From Streptomyces gilvus (GTDB taxonomy: Bacteria; Actinomycetota; Actinomycetes; Streptomycetales; Streptomycetaceae): a stretch of DNA of 64,000 bases. The notes under the pieces are model-generated. The model saw only the letters and a program-made list of their open reading frames with translations. It was not told the DNA's origin and did no database searches. Made by a program: the position numbers and the translations under genes. Every line of letters starts with the position of its first letter. Position 1 is the first letter of the stretch. The DNA is taken from positions 248,001 through 312,000 of the forward strand of contig NZ_JAKWBE010000004.1 in NCBI RefSeq assembly GCF_022513565.1, in the 5' to 3' direction. Positions 24,485-33,679 of the stretch are shown piece by piece.

Positions 24485-25763
24485 CGTCCAGGAACTCGCG
24501 GACGGCGAAGGCGGCCAGCACGATCAGGGCGGTCCAGATCACCACCGCCGTGGTCGGATAGCTCCAGGTGAACAGGACGATCGCGGCCACCGCCAGGATC
24601 GCCGCTCCGATCCACTTCTTGAAGCGGTGCACGAACCGGCCCACCGGACCCAGCCGCAGCCCCGCCGAGACGGACGCGTCCCGCCCCGCGCCGATGCTCC
24701 TGCTGAAGAAGTGCCGGGTGAAGACGGCGGGGCGGGACGGGCCGATGAAGAACGCGCCGATGGCCGTGACCAGGGCCAGCGCCCCGACCGCCCGCACGCT
24801 GGAGCGCAGGAACCGCACCAGCGCGTCGTAGACGGCGCCCGCGGCACCGGAGTTGGTGCCCGGCGGCAGATGGTCCAGGTACACCGCGCGGAAGACGGTG
24901 AGCGTCACACCGAGCAGCACCATCGCGAGGAAGAACCCGATCGCGGCCCCGATCAGCGCCCGCCGGCGATGGGTTGCCACGAACACGCCGGCGGCGGCGA
25001 CGAGCACCGCGATGATCGGCAGCCAGTCGCCGACGATCTGCAGCACTCGCAGATACGTCTTGACCTTGCCGACGTCCTTGCCCTGGACCACGACGAAGTC
25101 CGTGTGGACGGACGGGATGTGCGACGCGACGCCCAGTCCCGACGCGACCAGACGCTGCTTCACCTGGTCCACGATCGGCCCCACGTCGATGGCGACCGCG
25201 TTGTCCTTCAACTGGACGACACTGTCGCTGTTGCCCGTGAGCGCCTTGTTCACGGCGCTGTGCGCCCGACGGTTGGCGTTCTTCCAGGCGGTCGCGAAGG
25301 CGGGGCTGGAGACGACCCGCTGCACGGTGGTGCTCACCAGGGTCTTCAGACCGTTGGTGATGGGTCCGTCCAGGTTGCCGACCAGGGTCGCGACCCTCGG
25401 CGGCACGCCCTTCTGCGCGGCCGCGTCGCTCAGCTGCTTGACGAGACCGTCCACGTCCACCCGCTGCAGCACGGCGTCCGTGACCCGGTTGGTCACCGCC
25501 TGCTGCACGTCGGGGTTGGACGCGAGCGGCGCCATCGTGGCGACGTAGCGGTCGGTGTCCCGGATGATGCTGTTCGCCCAGACCGCGACCACCGCGAGCA
25601 GGGCCAGCAGGGACGCCAGAATGATCAGCAGGGTCGAACCGAGCGCCCGCAGCCGGTGCTTCGGCTCGCGCCGACCGCTCTCCAGCTCGCTGACCCGGCG
25701 CCGCAGTTCCTCCAGCTCACCGTCGTTCGGGCGGTCCGATGGGGGCGTGTCGCTGCTCGTCAT
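24465..25763 (-). CDS. Large conserved integral membrane protein
   Basis: The protein has 432 residues. A short charged N-terminus with coiled-coil character (ELEELRRRVSELESGRRE) precedes a first helix (about 42-65). A long extracytoplasmic domain of some 200 residues follows, with DTDRYVATMAPLASNPDVQQ. Helices near residues 250-275, 280-300 and 330-355 and two at the C-terminus complete it. The DTxxYVxTVAPLAxxPxVQ stretch is a recurring signature of actinomycete membrane proteins of unknown function. It ends overlapping the GAP gene tail-to-tail and starts 140 bp from the divergent DUF6325 gene. Confidence 0.75.
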   Translation of the reverse strand: MTSSDTPPSDRPNDGELEELRRRVSELESGRREPKHRLRALGSTLLIILASLLALLAVVAVWANSIIRDTDRYVATMAPLASNPDVQQAVTNRVTDAVLQRVDVDGLVKQLSDAAAQKGVPPRVATLVGNLDGPITNGLKTLVSTTVQRVVSSPAFATAWKNANRRAHSAVNKALTGNSDSVVQLKDNAVAIDVGPIVDQVKQRLVASGLGVASHIPSVHTDFVVVQGKDVGKVKTYLRVLQIVGDWLPIIAVLVAAAGVFVATHRRRALIGAAIGFFLAMVLLGVTLTVFRAVYLDHLPPGTNSGAAGAVYDALVRFLRSSVRAVGALALVTAIGAFFIGPSRPAVFTRHFFSRSIGAGRDASVSAGLRLGPVGRFVHRFKKWIGAAILAVAAIVLFTWSYPTTAVVIWTALIVLAAFAVREFLDVRTSAD

Positions 25764-25903
25764 GCCTCCGAGGAGATCCCGCACGAGCCGACCGGGCGAG
25801 CCGGGGTGGACCGGAGGAGTGACGCGGGCACGAGGTGCGCCGGTCCATGTCCGGTGATGGAATAGCCAGCAGGGGGAGTCCACGCCTGCCAGAGGTGACC
25901 ACC

Positions 25904-26347
25904 ATGAGCGAGCAGTTCGACGACATGGGACCCATCGACTACGTGGTGGTGGAGTTCCCCGGCAACCACATGACGGGCGAGGGCCTCCCGCTGCTGGTGG
26001 ATCTGGTGGACCGGGGCATCATCCGCATCCTGGACCTGAGGTTCATCAGGAAGGACGAGGACGGCTCGGTGACCGCCCTGGAGATCGCCGACCTCACCGG
26101 TGACGGCCGTCTCGACCTCGCCGTCTTCGAAGGCGCCAGCTCCGACCTGCTGGGCCAGGACGATCTGGAAGAGGCGGCCGCGGCCGTCGAGCCGGGCAAC
26201 TCGGCCGGTCTCATCGTCTACGAGAACCTGTGGGCGGCGCCCTTCGCGAGCGCCCTGCGACGCGGTGGCGCGCAGCTCGTCGCCTCCGGACGCCTGAACG
26301 TGCAGGCCGTCCTCGCGGCCCTCGAAGCAGCCGAGGCCGCGTCGTGA
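25904..26347 (+). CDS. DUF6325 family protein
   Basis: The 147-residue acidic protein contains the family hallmarks MGPIDYVVVEFPGNHMTGEG at residues 8-27 and the following LVDRGIIRILDLRFIRKDED. The C-terminal half has a GLIVYENLWAAPFASALRRG strand-helix and ends in an alanine-rich helix. Homologues usually lie in stress clusters with SHOCT proteins, as here; no enzymatic role is known. The ATG at 25904 has AGAGGTG upstream. The SHOCT gene follows 121 bp later. Confidence 0.88.
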   Translation: MSEQFDDMGPIDYVVVEFPGNHMTGEGLPLLVDLVDRGIIRILDLRFIRKDEDGSVTALEIADLTGDGRLDLAVFEGASSDLLGQDDLEEAAAAVEPGNSAGLIVYENLWAAPFASALRRGGAQLVASGRLNVQAVLAALEAAEAAS

Positions 26348-26468
26348 GCGGAGAGCCGCGGGGCCGGTGAACGCGCACGTCGTACGCACGGCCAGGATGC
26401 CGCCCCATACGGGTGATGATGCAATGGACATGGTGTCTTCCGTCGACTTCGGGTGAGAGGCGATCTCC

Positions 26469-26744
26469 ATGCCAGGTCTACTTCGCGGAATCGCGCGTAC
26501 CGCCGTGGTCGCGGGCACGGCGACCGCGGTCTCCAATCGGGTGTCACGCCGCCAGCAGGGTCGATGGGCGGAGCAGGCCCAGCAGCAGTCCGCCTACCAG
26601 GCGCCACCGCCCGCGCCCACCACATCCACCGCGGACGACATGACGAACAAGATCGACCAGCTCAAGCAGCTCGGCGACCTGAAGGCCCAAGGCGTCCTGA
26701 CCGAGGCCGAGTTCGAGGAACAGAAGCGCCGCCTGCTCGCCTGA
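26469..26744 (+). CDS. SHOCT domain-containing small protein
   Basis: The 91-residue protein has an N-terminal hydrophobic helix (LLRGIARTAVVAGTATAVSN), a Gln/Pro/Ala-rich linker (residues 33-55) and a C-terminal SHOCT domain, KIDQLKQLGDLKAQGVLTEA then EFEEQKRRLL. It is probably a membrane-associated oligomerising protein. With DUF6325 upstream, it forms a common actinomycete pair. A clear terminator follows. Confidence 0.9.
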   Translation: MPGLLRGIARTAVVAGTATAVSNRVSRRQQGRWAEQAQQQSAYQAPPPAPTTSTADDMTNKIDQLKQLGDLKAQGVLTEAEFEEQKRRLLA

Positions 26745-26764
26745 CGGTCCACCACGACCCCCGA

Positions 26765-26788
26765 ACCCCGGTGCCTGCGCACCGGGGT
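26765..26788 (+). terminator. Intrinsic-type terminator after the SHOCT gene
   Basis: A perfect 10-bp stem (ACCCCGGTGC with GCACCGGGGT) and 4-nt loop lies 20 bp after the SHOCT stop codon. Confidence 0.75.
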
Positions 26789-26824
26789 CCGTCCTCTGCG
26801 CGCGCTTTGCGGACAAGGCGCAGG

Positions 26825-26859
26825 GTTGACTGGTCTGCACCCTTGACTGGTACAGACCA
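26825..26859 (+). promoter_or_regulatory. Chitinase-type promoter repeats / DasR-like sites
   Basis: Two adjacent copies of TTGACTGGT-N4-ACC begin at 26825 and 26843 (18-bp period). The second contains TGGTACAGACCA, which matches the recalled DasR consensus TGGTCTAGACCA at 10 of 12 positions. Such direct repeats are characteristic of Streptomyces chitinase promoters. AAAGGAG at 26859 and GTG at 26870 follow as if a gene should start. Confidence 0.6.
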
Positions 26860-26869
26860 AAGGAGCTGA

Positions 26870-27070
26870 GTGGGCCCCGCAACCCCCCACCGCGGCCGTG
26901 CCCCTCGCCTGGTGCGGCCGTGTTCCGCGCACGGACAACACCGAACTCGCCGACCGCGCCCAGTGGTTCTGCCGGCCTGCCGCCCGCAAGGAGCCCAACC
27001 TCCTTGCCGTGGACCGCTACGACCTGGGCGACCCCGCCTCGGCCGTCGACACCCACAACTCGTCCACGTA
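26870..27070 (+). pseudogene. Gene remnant behind an intact chitinase-type promoter
   Basis: The GTG at 26870 with AAAGGAG 4 bp upstream opens a frame with implausible codon use. One base over, a frame from 26871 to a TAA at 27070 has normal composition and reads through DNTELADRAQWFCRPAARKE and LLAVDRYDLGDPASAVDTHN, but has no start codon. This pattern fits a frameshifted, mostly deleted gene. I do not recognise the product; the promoter suggests a chitin- or N-acetylglucosamine-related enzyme. Confidence 0.4.
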
Positions 27071-27117
27071 TCCGTAAAACGAACGGCGGAACACAGGGGG
27101 TGTGCGAGACTCCGCCG

Positions 27118-28023
27118 ATGACCTCCGAAACGATCACCGCGGACGCCGCGGGCACCTGGAAACTCGCCGACCTGACCGTCAACCGCATCGGCTTCGGAGC
27201 CATGCGGCTGACGGGCAGCGCCGCCTTCCACCTCGGCACGCCCAGCGACCGGGACCGCTCGATCGCCGTCCTGCGCCGGGCGATCGAGCTCGGCGTCAAC
27301 CACATCGACACCGCCGCCTTCTACTTCTCCCAGCTACGCTCCGCCAACGAGATCATCAACAGCGCCCTGGCCCCGTACCCCGACGACCTCCTCATCGCCG
27401 TCAAGGTCGGCCCCTTCCGCGACTACCACGGCGAGTGGGGGACCTCCGCGCGGCCCGACCAGCTGCGCGGCCACGTCGAGGAGAACCTGCGCCAGCTCGG
27501 CCGCGACCACCTCGACCTGGTCTATCTGCGCCGTATGCGGCAGGAGTCCGTCGCCGAGCACTTCGGCGCCCTGGCCGAACTGCGCGAGGCGGGCCTCATC
27601 AGGCACCTGGGCCTGTCCGACGTCGAACCCCGGCACCTGGCCGAGGCGCAGGCAGTCGCGCCCGTGGTGAGCGTGCAGAACCGGTACGCGCTGGACGACC
27701 CGAACCCCGTCACCGACGAGGTCCTGCGCCTCTGTAGCGAGCAGGGCATCGCCTTCGTGCCGTTCTACGCCGTCGCCGGCAAGAGCGGTCCGCGCGCCGC
27801 CGCCGACGACCACGACGCCGCGGTACGCGCCGTCGCCGAGGCCCATGGCGCCAGTCCCGCGCAGGTCCGGCTCGCCTGGACCCTGCACCAGGGCCCGCAG
27901 GTCCTCGCCATTCCGGGCACGAGCAACCCCGACCACCTCGTCGAGAACGTCGCCGCGGGCGCGTTGCGGCTGACGGACGAGGAGGTACGACGGCTGGGCG
28001 CCCTGCGCGGACAGAGCGACTGA
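27118..28023 (+). CDS. Aldo/keto reductase
   Basis: The 301-residue (beta/alpha)8 protein begins ATG at 27118. Typical AKR parts are IGFGAMRLTG, then GVNHIDTAAFYF with the catalytic Asp and Tyr, LLIAVKVGPF with the catalytic Lys, and HLDLVYLRRM in place of the usual His-bearing LVYLHR; here the catalytic His position appears to be Arg. VVSVQNRYALDD and the NADPH-binding LAIPGTSNPDHLVENV close the fold. It reduces an aldehyde or ketone with NADPH. It is preceded by the promoter-remnant region and followed by a hairpin at 28055. Confidence 0.88.
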   Translation: MTSETITADAAGTWKLADLTVNRIGFGAMRLTGSAAFHLGTPSDRDRSIAVLRRAIELGVNHIDTAAFYFSQLRSANEIINSALAPYPDDLLIAVKVGPFRDYHGEWGTSARPDQLRGHVEENLRQLGRDHLDLVYLRRMRQESVAEHFGALAELREAGLIRHLGLSDVEPRHLAEAQAVAPVVSVQNRYALDDPNPVTDEVLRLCSEQGIAFVPFYAVAGKSGPRAAADDHDAAVRAVAEAHGASPAQVRLAWTLHQGPQVLAIPGTSNPDHLVENVAAGALRLTDEEVRRLGALRGQSD

Positions 28024-28054
28024 CCGCCCGTCGCACCGGTACCCACCGGGTGCC

Positions 28055-28085
28055 TCCCGGCCCGTCGTGCGAAGGCGGGCCGGGA
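28055..28085 (+). terminator. Hairpin after the aldo/keto reductase
   Basis: TCCCGGCCCG pairs with CGGGCCGGGA (10 bp, 11-nt loop), 31 bp after the stop codon; no T-tract. Confidence 0.5.
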
Positions 28086-28125
28086 CGGCCGGAGGGCCCC
28101 TTCGGCGCCGACTGGCGCTCCCGGG

Positions 28126-28139
28126 GTTTTACGTATAAC
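28126..28139. promoter_or_regulatory. Near-palindrome before the VOC gene
   Basis: GTTTTACGTATAAC is a 14-bp near-palindrome (12 of 14 positions symmetric) in an AT-rich patch 34 bp before the VOC start. It is a plausible operator or promoter core. Confidence 0.35.
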
Positions 28140-28173
28140 CTCACCCGTCAACCGCTCACCCCGAAAGGCCCCG

Positions 28174-28566
28174 ATGAGTCGCATCGCCCTGGTCACCCTC
28201 GTCGTCGACGACTATGACGAGGCGATCCGCTTCTACACCGAGGCCCTCGGATTCCGGCTCGTCGAGGACGCACCGCGCCCCGACGGCTCCCGGTGGGTCG
28301 TCGTCGCTCCCGGCGCCGACGCCCAGGGCGCCGGCCTGCTGCTCGCCCGCGCCAAGGGCGAGGCGCAGCGTGACCGGGTCGGCGACCAGACCGGCGGGCG
28401 CGTCGGCTTCTTCCTGCACACCGACGACTTCGCCCGCGACCACGCCCGGATGCTCGCCGCCGGTGTGACCTTCCTGGAGGAGCCGCGGCACGAGCCCTAC
28501 GGCTCGGTCGCCGTCTTCCAGGACCTGTACGGAAACCGCTGGGACCTGCTCCAGCCCGCCGCGTAA
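28174..28566 (+). CDS. VOC family (glyoxalase/bleomycin-resistance fold) protein
   Basis: The 130-residue protein is one pair of beta-alpha-beta-beta-beta units. The first unit is LVTLVVDDYDEAIRFYTEAL; the second begins RVGFFLHTDDFARDHARML and ends FQDLYGNRWDLLQ. Possible metal ligands include the late Glu/Asp near DLYGNRWDL and residues of the first strand. The family covers isomerases, dioxygenases and resistance proteins, so the reaction is open. ATG at 28174; adenosine deaminase follows 41 bp later in the same direction. Confidence 0.88.
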   Translation: MSRIALVTLVVDDYDEAIRFYTEALGFRLVEDAPRPDGSRWVVVAPGADAQGAGLLLARAKGEAQRDRVGDQTGGRVGFFLHTDDFARDHARMLAAGVTFLEEPRHEPYGSVAVFQDLYGNRWDLLQPAA

Positions 28567-28607
28567 CCCCGTTCCCCCAGAACCGCCCGTCGTAGAAAGC
28601 ACCCGCC

Positions 28608-29678
28608 ATGACCGCTACGCGCGTAGACGCCGATGTGATCCGCCGCCTCCCCAAGGCCGTCCTGCACGACCACCTCGACGGTGGCCTGCGCCCCGCCACC
28701 GTGGTGGACCTCGCGGCCGCGGTCGGTCACACCCTGCCCACCACCGACCCCGACGAGCTGGCCGCCTGGTACTTCGAGGCCGCCAACTCCGGTGACCTGG
28801 TGCGTTACATAGCCACCTTCGAGCACACCCTGGCCGTCATGCAGACCCGCGAAGGCCTGCTGCGCGTCGCCGAGGAGTACGTGCTCGACCTGGCGGCCGA
28901 CGGGGTCGTCTACGCGGAGGTGCGCTACGCGCCCGAGCTGAACACCCGGGGCGGGCTGGCCATGAGCGAGGTCGTGGAGACCGTCCAGGAGGGGCTCGCG
29001 GCCGGCATGGCGAAGGCCGCTGCCGCCGGTACCCCCGTCCGGGTGGGCACCCTGCTGTGCGGCATGCGGATGTTCGACCGGGTCCGCGAGGCGGCCGACC
29101 TGGCCGTCGCCTTCCGGGACGCCGGCGTCGTCGGCTTCGACATCGCCGGCGCCGAGGACGGCTTCCCGCCCGCCGACCATCTCGACGCCTTCGAACACCT
29201 GCGCCGCGAGAGCGTGCCCTTCACCATCCACGCCGGCGAGGCGCACGGACTGCCCAGCATCCACCAGGCCGTACAGGTGTGCGGCGCGCAGCGCATCGGT
29301 CACGGTGTGCGCCTCACCGAGGACATCGTCGACGGCAAGCTCGGCCGGCTCGCGGGCTGGGTGCGCGACCGCCGCATCGCCCTGGAGATGTGCCCGACCT
29401 CCAACCTGCAGACGGGTGCGGCCACCTCCATCGCCGAGCACCCGATCACGGCCATGAAGGACCTGGGCTTCCGGGTCACCCTCAGCACCGACAACCGTCT
29501 GGTGTCGGGCACGACGATGACCCGGGAGATGTCCCTGCTGGCGGAGGAGGCCGGCTGGACGGTCGAGGACCTGCGCACCGTCACGGTGAACGCCGTCAAG
29601 AGCGCGTTCATCCCGTTCGACGAGCGCAAGGCCCTCATCGAGGACGTCGTCCTGCCGGGCTACGAAGCCGCGCTCTGA
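28608..29678 (+). CDS. add: Adenosine deaminase
   Basis: The 356-residue TIM-barrel deaminase carries the zinc site [11 protein letters not shown] (His-x-His type), [11 protein letters not shown] with zinc His and catalytic Glu nearby, and RIGHGVRL with the catalytic His. [13 protein letters not shown] takes the position of the Asp-Asp zinc/catalytic motif, with Asn replacing the second Asp, as I recall in other actinomycete Add proteins. It converts adenosine to inosine and ammonia for purine salvage. The 3' end overlaps the convergent DinB gene by 19 bp. Confidence 0.92.
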   Translation: MTATRVDADVIRRLPKAVLHDHLDGGLRPATVVDLAAAVGHTLPTTDPDELAAWYFEAANSGDLVRYIATFEHTLAVMQTREGLLRVAEEYVLDLAADGVVYAEVRYAPELNTRGGLAMSEVVETVQEGLAAGMAKAAAAGTPVRVGTLLCGMRMFDRVREAADLAVAFRDAGVVGFDIAGAEDGFPPADHLDAFEHLRRESVPFTIHAGEAHGLPSIHQAVQVCGAQRIGHGVRLTEDIVDGKLGRLAGWVRDRRIALEMCPTSNLQTGAATSIAEHPITAMKDLGFRVTLSTDNRLVSGTTMTREMSLLAEEAGWTVEDLRTVTVNAVKSAFIPFDERKALIEDVVLPGYEAAL

Positions 29679-30175
29679 AGCAGCCCGCGCACATAGGCGG
29701 CCTGTCCGACGTGCTGCAGATCGTCGGACAGGACGCTGACCAGGCGGACGCTTAGGGTGACGGGCGGCTCCCAGCGTTCGTCCACGACGCGGTCCAGGTC
29801 GCCGGAGACCAGGTCACCGAGGACCGTCAGGGTCTGCTCGTGAACGGCGTCGTAGTAGCCGGTCAGCAGCTCGCCGGAGTCGACGCGGACCTTGCCGACC
29901 CGCGTGGAGCTGTGCCCGTAGCCGGTGTCGTGGCGGGGCAGGTCCAGGCCGAAGCGCTTGAACCAGTCCTGGGTGAGCCAGACCTGCTCCAGCCCGAAGG
30001 CGTCGGCGACGTGGTCGTCCTGGACCCGGGTCAGATGCCAGACCAGCCAGCTGACGGAGTTGGCGTCGTGCGAGGGGCGGGCGTTGAGCTCGTCCGGGCC
30101 GAGGCCCTCGACAACGGAGTGGACTTCTTCCCGGATGCGGCTGTAGCCGTCGATGAGGATGTCCTTTGCATGCAT
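29660..30175 (-). CDS. DinB-superfamily (mycothiol transferase-like) protein
   Basis: The 171-residue four-helix protein begins [18 protein letters not shown]. The metal-site pattern of the family is present: the first His in [20 protein letters not shown] and the last pair in [20 protein letters not shown]. In actinomycetes, such proteins are thiol transferases using mycothiol or bacillithiol, often for detoxification. The ATG at 30175 is preferred over an ATG seven codons upstream. It lies head-on to add and just downstream of the LysR gene. Confidence 0.82.
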   Translation of the reverse strand: MHAKDILIDGYSRIREEVHSVVEGLGPDELNARPSHDANSVSWLVWHLTRVQDDHVADAFGLEQVWLTQDWFKRFGLDLPRHDTGYGHSSTRVGKVRVDSGELLTGYYDAVHEQTLTVLGDLVSGDLDRVVDERWEPPVTLSVRLVSVLSDDLQHVGQAAYVRGLLQSAAS

Positions 30176-30192
30176 GACTCCACCATCGCGCA

Positions 30193-31086
30193 TCACACGC
30201 CGTCCTGTGTCGCCTGTTCCAGAAGCGCCATCAGTGCCCGCGCCGCCGGACTGGTCGCCTGGGCGGGCGGCAGCAGGGCCACCGTCTCGTAGACCGTTTC
30301 GCCCGTGCCTTTCACGGGCAGCGCGGTCAGCGCCTCCCGCTTGTGCCGGAAGTGCCGGGGCACGACGGCCACGCCGAGGTTCTCGTCCACCAGGTCCAGC
30401 AGGCTGTGCACGTCGTTGACCTCCAGTGCCACCGTGCGCCGTACACCCGCCGCAGTGAAGGCCGCGTCGGTGGTGCGGCGCGGGCCCCAGTCGGGCTGGA
30501 AGTCGACGAACACCTCACAGCCCAGATCGTCCGGGGTCACCGCCACGCCGTCCCTCGCCAGCCGGTGGCTGGGATGGCACAGCACGGTCATCGGCTCGGC
30601 CGTCAGCGACACCGAGCGCAGCTGGTCGGTGTCCGCCTGGGTGCGGTAGGCGAAGGCGAGGTCCAGCCGGCCCGCCGCGACCTCGTCGGCGAGCTCCACC
30701 GAGCCCGCCTGCCGCAGCCGGATCTCCACGTCCGGATGCCGGTGCCGGAACGCCGCCAGCAGCCGCGCCACATCCACGCCCGCGATGCACTGCTCGGTCC
30801 CCACCGACAGCGTGCCCCGCAGCACCCCCTGCACGGCCGCCACCGCCTCGTGCGCCGCCCGCACCTGCGCCAGGATCCGCTCCGCCTCGCCCAGCAGCGC
30901 CCGCCCCGCCTCGGTGAGCGTCACCCTGCGGGTGGTGCGCACGAACAGCGGTGTCTGCAACTCCCGCTCCAGCGCCCGGATCGAGGCCGACAGCCCCGAC
31001 TGCGAGACCATCAGCCGTTCGGCGGCCCGGGTGAAATGCTGGTCCTCGGCGACCGCGACGAAGTGCTGGAGATGGCGGAGTTCCAT
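30193..31086 (-). CDS. LysR family transcriptional regulator
   Basis: The 297-residue regulator has an N-terminal winged helix (residues 1-60, MELRHLQHFVAVAEDQHFTR, then SQSGLSASIRALERELQTPL). A periplasmic-binding-like effector domain starts near residue 90 (LRGTLSVGTEQCIAGVDVAR). It is divergent from the aldo/keto reductase at 31213 with 126 bp between them, the usual LysR arrangement, so that gene is the likely target. The co-inducer is unknown. The DinB gene lies 17 bp downstream on the same strand. Confidence 0.92.
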   Translation of the reverse strand: MELRHLQHFVAVAEDQHFTRAAERLMVSQSGLSASIRALERELQTPLFVRTTRRVTLTEAGRALLGEAERILAQVRAAHEAVAAVQGVLRGTLSVGTEQCIAGVDVARLLAAFRHRHPDVEIRLRQAGSVELADEVAAGRLDLAFAYRTQADTDQLRSVSLTAEPMTVLCHPSHRLARDGVAVTPDDLGCEVFVDFQPDWGPRRTTDAAFTAAGVRRTVALEVNDVHSLLDLVDENLGVAVVPRHFRHKREALTALPVKGTGETVYETVALLPPAQATSPAARALMALLEQATQDGV

Positions 31087-31212
31087 GATTGTGCAGCCTA
31101 TCTGCTGAGTTCCATCGCATTCTCCTGTTGGACCACTGCCCCCAGGTCGCGAAAGATGGGGTACCGGTTTCCGGAACCGTGAAAGCCCTGTGCCAACCCC
31201 TCTGGAGTCGCG

Positions 31213-32205
<993 letters not shown>

Positions 32206-32247
32206 GACGCGCCGACTCCCGGAGGCGGCCGCCGCCCGCGGCTCGAC

Positions 32248-32272
32248 GGCGCCCGGCAGCACGCCGGGCGCC
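32248..32272 (+). terminator. Terminator hairpin after the YghZ-like gene
   Basis: GGCGCCCGGC pairs perfectly with GCCGGGCGCC around a 5-nt loop, 43 bp after the stop codon. Confidence 0.75.
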
Positions 32273-32320
32273 CGCTCGCTCCCGTACCAGGCGGCCGTCG
32301 CTCGTCCGCGGCGCCGTCGT

Positions 32321-32360
32321 GGCTGGTCGCGCAGTTCCCCGCGCCCCTTCGGGGCGCTCC
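32321..32360. repeat. Dispersed Streptomyces intergenic hairpin repeat
   Basis: GGTCGCGCAGTTCCCCGCG followed by GCCCCTTCGGGGCGC is a sequence I recall as very frequent in Streptomyces intergenic regions. It forms a GCGCCCC-TTC-GGGGCGC stem-loop. Here it lies between the YghZ terminator and the DUF1905 remnant, where it may end minus-strand transcripts. Confidence 0.7.
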
Positions 32361-32364
32361 CCTG

Positions 32365-32488
32365 CAGCCGCTCCTCCAGGCGTACCGTCACCGTGTGGCC
32401 CCCGTCTTGCGACGGACTTCGGCCAGACCGGAGAGGTCCAGCCACCCTCGGCGGGGCTCTTGCGCAGGACGGCGGTGGGAAACTCATC
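32365..32488 (-). pseudogene. Remnant of a DUF1905-domain gene
   Basis: On the minus strand the region reads FPTAVLRKSPAEGGWTSPVW and then, after a short out-of-frame junction, TVTVRLEERLQG. Both are, as I recall, the beginning and end of the roughly 95-residue DUF1905 domain; the central 45 or so residues are missing. So this is a deletion derivative with a frame change, not a functional gene. It lies immediately downstream of the NTF2-like gene. Confidence 0.55.
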
Positions 32489-32503
32489 GCCCGGGCCGCG
32501 CGC

Positions 32504-32887
32504 TCACGCCCCGGCCGGCACCCGGTCCAGGAAGCCCAGCACGGTGCGGATGCGGCCGTCCTCGTCCAGCGTGACCACGTCGAACCCGGCCACCGGCGCC
32601 GAGCCGTCGGTCTCATGGACCAGCTCCCAGGAGAAACGCGCCGTGTCGTGGTGGCCGTCGATCCGGCCGGCCGGGCGGAACGCGAACCCGGGGAACTGCT
32701 CATGGGCCGCGGCGATCAGGGCGGCGATCTGCTCGTGACCGGTGACGTCGGCCAGGGGGTCGGTGTAGGAACCGTCCGGGGTCCACGCGGCGGCGACCGC
32801 CTTCGCCAGCTCCTCCGGCTCGCCCGCGTTCCAGGCCTCGAAGTAGCGGGCGACGGCGTTCTCGTAACGGTCGGTGTTCGCGGACAT
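32504..32887 (-). CDS. Nuclear transport factor 2-like (SnoaL-type) protein
   Basis: The 127-residue single-domain protein has the alpha+beta cone order: helices YENAVARYFEAWNAGEPEEL, the strand WTPDGSYTDPLADVTGHEQI, then FRPAGRIDGHHDTARFSWEL and GFDVVTLDEDGRIRTVLGF. Members are small-molecule-binding proteins or isomerases, and the ligand is unknown. ATG at 32887; an in-frame extension to 32962 has poor character. Downstream on the same strand is the DUF1905 remnant. Confidence 0.85.
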   Translation of the reverse strand: MSANTDRYENAVARYFEAWNAGEPEELAKAVAAAWTPDGSYTDPLADVTGHEQIAALIAAAHEQFPGFAFRPAGRIDGHHDTARFSWELVHETDGSAPVAGFDVVTLDEDGRIRTVLGFLDRVPAGA

Positions 32888-32988
32888 GGCGATCAGCCTC
32901 CACAGAGGTAGTCGTTGCTGGTCAGAGCCCGGATCACGGTCTCGGTGACCCGGTACGACCACCCTGCCCGGCGCGGGGCGGTGAGTCG

Positions 32989-33111
32989 ATTACCCCTCGG
33001 GTAATGAACTCGCCCGCGCATTTCGGCCAACTGCGCCTGTGAATATGCCAGGAGACTGGCCGGAAAACCATGGTGACACTGTTTCAGTAGTGAACATACT
33101 CAACAGTTGAG
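32989..33111. promoter_or_regulatory. AT-richer intergenic region with inverted repeats before the TTA-containing gene
   Basis: The 322-bp gap 32888-33209 has no convincing gene. It holds ATTACCC-CTC-GGGTAAT at 32989-33005, ACTG-TTT-CAGT at 33078-33088 and CTCAACAGTTGAG at 33099-33111. It is markedly less GC-rich than its surroundings, consistent with a regulated promoter region. Confidence 0.45.
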
Positions 33112-33209
33112 GGACTTCACGGCGAGCGAAGACGCCGTCACGTACCGCACATGAGTCGCACGGAAAGCGAGGAAAGGCCGAGAGGCGAACGAGCAGCGGG
33201 GGAATGACC

Positions 33210-33620
33210 ATGCACGACGAGTTCTTATGCCACGTCACCGCGTACGGGGTCTGCGCCGGGCAGCGTATCGGCGTACCCCTGGGGACCTACCGTGCCCCCA
33301 CCCTCGCCCTCGCGCTGTGGTGGCTGCGCGACCGCGCCACCTGGATCGCCGACCGTCTCGACCCGCAGCCCGAGGCCGAGCACTTCCCGCCCGCCTCGCT
33401 GGTCCCGGTCGCCGAGACCGTGCCGGACGTGCCGACCGCGCTGCGCTGGTGGTGCGGTGACCTCTCCCAACAGGAGCTGGTCGCCGACGAGTTGGCCGCC
33501 GGGAGACTGGTGCGGGTCGCCATCTGCGACGAGACCACCGAGTACGAGCTGCTCGCCGAGTCCGTCGACGCGCTGCGCATGCAGCGGGTCGTCCCGGCGC
33601 TGGTGATGCCCGTCGGCTGA
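33210..33620 (+). CDS. Conserved hypothetical protein with an early TTA codon
   Basis: The 136-residue soluble protein has a Trp-rich centre (LALALWWLRDRATWIADRL, ALRWWCGDLSQQEL) and ends in a mixed alpha/beta part. I do not recognise a family. The ATG at 33210 is well spaced from GGGGGAA; the ATG at 33204 would be too close. Codon 6 (33225-33227) is TTA, decoded only by the bldA tRNA in Streptomyces, so translation should be development-dependent. It precedes the FHA-ABC operon by 59 bp in the same direction. Confidence 0.65.
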   Translation: MHDEFLCHVTAYGVCAGQRIGVPLGTYRAPTLALALWWLRDRATWIADRLDPQPEAEHFPPASLVPVAETVPDVPTALRWWCGDLSQQELVADELAAGRLVRVAICDETTEYELLAESVDALRMQRVVPALVMPVG

Positions 33621-33679
33621 GGTCCGGGGGCGCTTCCGGCGCCAGGCGCACATGTGGACGTATCGGTAGTATTTTCCGC

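Noticed and set aside
32990..33238. 82-codon minus-strand frame upstream of the TTA gene
   Set aside because: It overlaps the plus-strand gene start and the AT-richer promoter region, and has no recognisable domain or ribosome-binding site.
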